Positions 32,510 to 35,149 of a stretch of 35,149 bases of DNA are shown in pieces; position 1 is the first letter of the stretch, and every line of letters begins with the position of its first letter. The stretch covers positions 1 through 35,149 of the forward strand of contig JAGBSL010000026.1 in NCBI GenBank assembly GCA_017631875.1. Reading direction: 5' to 3'. The stretch comes from Bacteroidales bacterium (GTDB lineage Bacteria; Bacteroidota; Bacteroidia; Bacteroidales; UBA932). The position numbers were made by a program, and so were the translations under genes. A model generated the notes under the pieces. That model made no database searches, was not told the DNA's origin, and was given only the letters and a program-made list of their open reading frames with translations.

Positions 32510-33517
32510 TTACAAATTAAACAGTTTTACATTATCACGGCAAGGTTTGAGATCGCCCTTTTCTATGGCATGAATGATCTCCACCACCTTGTCATTCATT
32601 GGGGTAGGACATCCGACCTTGCGGCCATAGTCAGACACAGCGCCGTTGATCGCATCTACCTCTGTAAGCTTGCCTTTCTCCAGGTCCTGCAGCATGCTGG
32701 CCTTGAGGAGGGCATGCTTGCGTATGGCGATAGGTATGATGAAGAATGAAACAGCCTTCTTTACTGCACCCTTATAATCAAGAAGCTTCACGATATCCTT
32801 GCCCTGTACCGGCTCGATCCTGATCCCTCCGGCAGCACATACGTCAATGCACTCCTTTATGAGCGCCTGGACGATACGGCGAGAGTCCTTCGGACCAGCA
32901 GCCTCTCCAAATGTGCAGCCCAGGACTGCACTCATGCCGGAGAATGCGGCGTTGATCAGGAGCTTACTCCAGCGTGTTCCGATGAAGTTCTCCTCTACAT
33001 CCACGGTTCCCATGGCCTCCAGCATCTGCTTCACCTTGTCGAAATGCTTGTGCTTGTCCGGCGTGATCGCTCCAAGTGAGAAAGAGAGCGCGTCAGGCTC
33101 GCTGGTCAGCTCGCACACTCCCGGCGACTGCATGGTCGCACCCCATGCCACGGTACATCCCAGCACCCGCTCCTCTCCGAGGATCGATGCTATCTGCACC
33201 TCCGGCAGACCGTTCTGGAACGTCACCAGCACCCCGTCCGGTGCAAGGTAGTCCTTCAGCATCGTCACGACTTCCTTGTTGTTCTGCTGCTTTGTCATCA
33301 GGAAGATGACGTCGTATGTGCCTGACATCTGGTCAGGAGTGTATGCCGTCACCTTCTGTGTGAATTCCATAGTGCCCACTACATGGGCGCCGTCTGCGTT
33401 CAGGGCCTCCACATGGGCCTTGTTGCGGTTGATAAGTTCGATAGGCATTCCTGCCTTTGCTATGAATGCTCCCAGTATTGTGCCCAATGATCCGGCACCA
33501 TATATCGCTGTTCTCAT
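32510..33517 (-). CDS. panE: 2-dehydropantoate 2-reductase (ketopantoate reductase family)
   Basis: 335 residues. N-terminal Rossmann NADPH site IYGAGSLGT (residues 5-13). Family blocks are FLMTKQQNN, TFQNGLPEV and the catalytic-Lys region RWSKLLINAAFSG near 188, followed by SMLQDLEKGKLTEVDAINGA, which is highly typical (EKGKxTEVDxxNG). It reduces ketopantoate to pantoate in the pantothenate/CoA pathway. Some homologues reduce other 2-oxoacids, so the name is likely rather than certain. It is downstream of the acyltransferase gene, from which a large palindrome separates it. Confidence 0.88.
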   Translation of the reverse strand: MRTAIYGAGSLGTILGAFIAKAGMPIELINRNKAHVEALNADGAHVVGTMEFTQKVTAYTPDQMSGTYDVIFLMTKQQNNKEVVTMLKDYLAPDGVLVTFQNGLPEVQIASILGEERVLGCTVAWGATMQSPGVCELTSEPDALSFSLGAITPDKHKHFDKVKQMLEAMGTVDVEENFIGTRWSKLLINAAFSGMSAVLGCTFGEAAGPKDSRRIVQALIKECIDVCAAGGIRIEPVQGKDIVKLLDYKGAVKKAVSFFIIPIAIRKHALLKASMLQDLEKGKLTEVDAINGAVSDYGRKVGCPTPMNDKVVEIIHAIEKGDLKPCRDNVKLFNL

Positions 33518-33539
33518 AAATGAAAGTTAATATTAGTAT

Positions 33540-33641
33540 ATAAAGTCATAACTGATTCCGTTGACCCCCGCCCCGTACCTTCGGTACTCAGGCACCCCCT
33601 GGCCGGGGGTGGCATGTCAACTCCATCAGTCATGACTTTAT
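33540..33641. repeat. Large palindrome with 26-base arms and inner hairpins
   Basis: Arms 33540-33565 and 33616-33641 pair at all but four positions (one single mismatch and one block of three). Inside are GTACC-TTC-GGTAC and CCCCC-TGGCC-GGGGG. It lies just past the acyltransferase stop and upstream of panE on the minus strand. It may end or attenuate transcription between them. Architecture resembles the 15412-15510 element, but the sequence differs. Confidence 0.8.
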
Positions 33642-33644
33642 AGT

Positions 33645-34814
33645 TTATCCCATTATATATTTACCAATTTTAGGAATGCGGCGGATGATGAGGCTTACAA
33701 TGGCCGTGAGGACGAAGCCGCACAGTGCGGACGCCACGATCTGCACTGGAGTGGTCCATGCTCCAAGGCTGCCCTCAAGGCCTATCCCCAACTGGTTCCT
33801 GAAGAATCCGCAAACCGGTACAAGTATCAGCAGGTGGGCAAGATAGATGCCGTAACTTGCATTTGATACCGGCAGCAGAACCTTCTGGTAGAATGAACCT
33901 TCCGCCTTGCACTTCTTGAAGAGAAGGATCCATGCTACGGACATCAGAACGACTCCGATGGTGTCGTTGCACCATGTCGTCTCCCACCATACGGCCATGT
34001 CGACCATGCCTCCGACAGGATATGTCCCGCCTGCACTTTCGAATACCCTCCAGAGGAATCCTCCGAACGAGATCGCAAAGCCGACAAGGAACGACGGCAC
34101 TGCAATCAGCAGCGTCTTCTTCCATGACAGCTCGCCCACGAACTTACGGAAATACAGACCCAGCAGCAGATATCCTATGAAGCCGCTGAAGTAGTAGAAT
34201 GTTCCATATGCATTCCAGCTGGCCTCGCCCCAGAACGGCACGAGAGCCTGGCGAGGAAGTCCTGACGGGCCGTAGATCACGGTCGGAGCGGTTTCCATAT
34301 ACCAGTCCCTGAAAAGCGGAATCAGCGTAGTGAACAACCATATGCCCAGATAGACCTGGAGTTCCTTCTTGCCGACCTTCTCAGCCCAAGGCGAGAGGAG
34401 AGGCATGAGGAGGTATACTCCGATCAGCATATATACAAACCAGAGGTGGCCTGCACTATAGTTGAAGTTGAAAAGAAGGTTCTTGAAGTTGACTCCCGGT
34501 TCGCCCCATGCGAAGGCATATACGGCAGACCATATCAGGAACGGGATAAGGATGCGCACCGTTCTTCTGCGGAAGAACTCTCCTGTAGAGTAGTGCAGCG
34601 GGAACTGCAGATAGCTTGACGCAATGATGAATAATGGAACGCAGGCGCGTACGACCGAATCGAAGAATGATGCCCAGAATGCATCTGTCCTGGTCAGGAT
34701 CAGAGATCCGTCTCCGCCCAGATAGAAGGGCTCCGTGCTGTGTACGATAATAACCATCAGGCATGCCGCCACTCTCATCCAGTCTATCCAGACTTCTCTT
34801 TTTCTGTTTTTCAT
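33645..34814 (-). CDS. Acyltransferase-3 family membrane protein
   Basis: 389 residues with about ten hydrophobic helices. The N-terminus has the family signature WIDWMRVAACLMVIIVHS, with the catalytic-type His at about residue 25. Later come a short FRRRTVRILIPFLIWS segment, SAGHLWFVYMLIGVYL and SYGIYLAHLLILVPVCG, all typical of acyltransferase-3 proteins. These acetylate or succinylate surface glycans, lipids or small molecules at the inner membrane. No capsule or O-antigen genes lie in the window, so the substrate cannot be guessed. The promoter overlaps a perfect palindrome that reaches the start codon. Confidence 0.88.
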   Translation of the reverse strand: MKNRKREVWIDWMRVAACLMVIIVHSTEPFYLGGDGSLILTRTDAFWASFFDSVVRACVPLFIIASSYLQFPLHYSTGEFFRRRTVRILIPFLIWSAVYAFAWGEPGVNFKNLLFNFNYSAGHLWFVYMLIGVYLLMPLLSPWAEKVGKKELQVYLGIWLFTTLIPLFRDWYMETAPTVIYGPSGLPRQALVPFWGEASWNAYGTFYYFSGFIGYLLLGLYFRKFVGELSWKKTLLIAVPSFLVGFAISFGGFLWRVFESAGGTYPVGGMVDMAVWWETTWCNDTIGVVLMSVAWILLFKKCKAEGSFYQKVLLPVSNASYGIYLAHLLILVPVCGFFRNQLGIGLEGSLGAWTTPVQIVASALCGFVLTAIVSLIIRRIPKIGKYIMG

Positions 34815-34846
34815 ATTTGTGTTGATTGACTATCAACACAAATGTA
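34815..34846 (-). promoter_or_regulatory. Palindrome overlapping the acyltransferase promoter and start
   Basis: Perfect 12-base arms ATTTGTGTTGAT (34815-34826) and ATCAACACAAAT (34832-34843) with a 5-base loop. The minus-strand -7 box TACATTTG (34839-34846) overlaps the distal arm, and the proximal arm abuts the ATG. Confidence 0.65.
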
Positions 34847-34858
34847 ATAAAAAATCTT

Positions 34859-34866
34859 TACTTTTG
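34859..34866 (+). promoter_or_regulatory. -7 box TACTTTTG for the methyltransferase gene
   Basis: Plus-strand TAnnTTTG match 21 bases before the ATG at 34888. Confidence 0.5.
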
Positions 34867-34887
34867 CCGAGTTTAAAATCTGACGGT

Positions 34888-35149
34888 ATGAACAATTCGG
34901 TATTGAGAGCGTCCGGTGACCCTATGGGAGCGGCGATATATGACTATCACAAGAACGGCAAGGCTGCCAAACTGAGGGTCTTCTCCTCGCAGTTCGATGA
35001 GGATGAGATCCCGGTTGAGGATCTGTTCCGCAGTTTCAAGGACATGCCTGAGCTTGAGCAGGTGGCCCTGAAGGCCGCGCAGGGCCGTATCCTCGACGTC
35101 GGTGCCGGAAGCGGTTGCCACAGCATAGCCCTGACGGCGATGGGTAAGG
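34888..35149 (+). CDS. Class I SAM-dependent methyltransferase (N-terminal part)
   Basis: The first 87 codons; the rest lies beyond the window. Starts MNNSVLRASGDPMGAAIYDY. SAM motif I, ILDVGAGSGCHS, is at residues 68-79, which identifies a Rossmann methyltransferase. The N-terminal 65 residues (FDEDEIPVEDLFRSFKDMPE) are helical and acidic, as in small-molecule methyltransferases. The substrate cannot be told from this fragment. Divergent from the acyltransferase gene. Confidence 0.82.
   Translation, partial: MNNSVLRASGDPMGAAIYDYHKNGKAAKLRVFSSQFDEDEIPVEDLFRSFKDMPELEQVALKAAQGRILDVGAGSGCHSIALTAMGK

Overview
The window looks like a chromosomal segment of an anaerobic member of the Bacteroidales (phylum Bacteroidota). 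Three things support this. Most leaders carry the Bacteroidota-type -7 box TAnnTTTG. The gene set is typical of the group: GSCFA protein, GH95 fucosidase, S9 dipeptidyl peptidase, TPR lipid/periplasmic protein, membrane-anchored AraC regulator, and amidase with golvesin-like and FN3 domains. The flavodiiron protein suits an anaerobe. Genus cannot be fixed from sequence reading alone. I see no rRNA, tRNA, CRISPR array, transposase or phage gene.

Layout. 1-5746 (minus): a secreted M28-fold protein, an MsbA-like ABC exporter and a large cell-wall amidase that runs off the left edge. 5830-9261 (plus): an operon of a TPR protein, a HAD phosphatase and a YycJ/WalJ-like metallo-beta-lactamase protein, meeting a GH95 alpha-L-fucosidase lipoprotein tail to tail (9251-11614, minus). 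11682-15404 (plus): a two-TM HAMP-like sensor without output domain, TrkH potassium channel number 1 and a RecD2-like helicase, all tightly coupled. 15405-15627: a 223-base spacer built almost entirely of hairpins. 15628-17925: a DPP IV-like peptidase that carries a palindromic repeat in frame. 18032-20811: a beta-barrel-like protein, a GSCFA protein and a small outer-membrane barrel. 20993-23071: a YtrA-type operon (ABC ATPase, permease, GntR repressor) with a visible candidate operator. 23108-25096: two tandem lipoproteins and a 7-TM AraC regulator. 25179-28947: a deoxyhypusine-synthase-like protein, lysA and ffh. 29009-31048 (minus): a LuxR-type regulator and TrkH number 2. 31216-32394: flavodiiron protein. 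32510-34814 (minus): ketopantoate reductase and an acyltransferase-3 membrane protein. 34888-35149: the start of a SAM methyltransferase cut by the right edge.

How it fits together. Most of the window is housekeeping, envelope and peptide or sugar scavenging. The unusual layer is repeats and regulation. One palindromic repeat family occurs three times, once inside the DPP IV coding region without breaking its frame. A second, 67-base family of three stacked hairpins sits 13-14 bases upstream of two start codons; its two copies differ only in loop bases. A near-match to the B. subtilis YtrA operator lies just after the -7 box of the ABC-GntR operon. Both TrkH channels directly follow a small signalling gene that lacks an obvious partner.
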